Source of the DNA: Pyxidicoccus trucidator
GTDB taxonomy: Bacteria; Myxococcota; Myxococcia; Myxococcales; Myxococcaceae
Reading direction: 5' to 3'
Assembly: GCF_010894435.1 (NCBI RefSeq)
Contig: NZ_JAAIXZ010000001.1
Span: forward strand, 39,906-103,905
Length of the DNA: 64,000 bases
Each line of letters opens with the position of its first letter. Position 1 is the stretch's first letter. The notes below the pieces were generated by a model. That model was not told the DNA's origin, did not search any database, and was given only the letters and a program-made list of their open reading frames with translations. The position numbers and the translations under genes were made by a program. Shown here piece after piece: positions 63,858 through 64,000 of this stretch.

Positions 63858-64000
63858 CTACAGCCGGCGGCCGCCGCCCGCGCGGCGCCACGCCCGGCGC
63901 GCCACGAACAACCGCACCCCGCCCATGAGGGTGCCCACCACCAACGCGAGCATGAAGATGACCGCCACGGTGGTGATGCCGAAGACGACGCGCACGCCGA
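63858..64000 (-). CDS. C-terminal end of a membrane protein (start off the window)
   Basis: About 46 residues remain, ending in a stop at 63858-63860: GVRVVFGITTVAVIFMLALV and then VGTLMGGVRLFVARRAWRR. One transmembrane helix (about 20 hydrophobic residues) is followed by a basic tail, likely cytoplasmic. The family cannot be determined from this fragment. Confidence 0.65.
   Translation of the reverse strand, partial: GVRVVFGITTVAVIFMLALVVGTLMGGVRLFVARRAWRRAGGGRRL

Overview
The window is high-GC DNA (roughly 70%) that looks like a chromosomal segment of a myxobacterium close to Myxococcus (Myxococcaceae, Myxococcota). I base this on recognisable LonV, a DUF2378 protein of the kind described from Myxococcus, many lipoproteins with poorly conserved function, a twitching-type PilT paralogue, and a promoter resembling sigma-54 sites. 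Nearly all sequence is coding, on both strands. I see no insertion sequence, CRISPR array, rRNA or intact prophage.

Layout. 1-7.3 kb is a proteostasis block read leftward: trigger factor (tig), clpP, clpX, a lipoprotein prolyl oligopeptidase, and lonV running off the left edge. 7.3-9.8 kb holds six leftward tRNA genes (Pro, Arg, His, Arg, Lys, Leu) with a rightward RecT/Bet-type recombinase set among them. 9.8-16.9 kb is a long leftward run: recX, bamD, a membrane-anchored protein, TPR and FHA proteins, selD, an amidase, rph and rdgB. selD has an in-frame UGA that I read as selenocysteine. 17-24.8 kb contains a PilT-like ATPase, ribosomal genes rplM-rpsI, a UvrD/Rep helicase, a lipoprotein plus a protein built from Cys-x-x triplets, and an rRNA methyltransferase.

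24.8-37.7 kb is mixed: a TPR lipoprotein with a zincin motif, a DHH phosphoesterase, a small basic protein behind a sigma-54-like promoter, a beta-propeller lipoprotein, tatD, tcdA, a Fe-S PD-(D/E)XK nuclease, an SDR-mutY pair, a MetE-like protein and small envelope proteins. 37.7-42.2 kb is a methionine module, with an ArsR-methyltransferase fusion (SahR-like) overlapping metH. 42.2-45 kb has a patatin lipase and a secreted subtilisin.

45-50.5 kb is a 1574-residue putative toxin with a small downstream partner gene that may encode immunity. 50.5-64 kb has a CoA-binding protein and lipoprotein pair, a DUF2795 protein, a YiiX-type amidase, SirB1-like, NUDIX and DUF2378 proteins, moaC with a long basic tail overlapping a PLP sulfur-amino-acid enzyme, trxB, a cNMP-binding protein, a radC/DUF3006-like/recQ repair cluster, and the C-terminus of a membrane protein at the right edge.

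The most interesting items are the SelD selenoprotein with its hairpin, the Cys-triplet protein, the giant toxin/immunity-like pair, the RecT protein with an ExoX-like tail, and the SahR-metH operon with a palindrome at its start. All assignments come from reading sequence; no database search was run.
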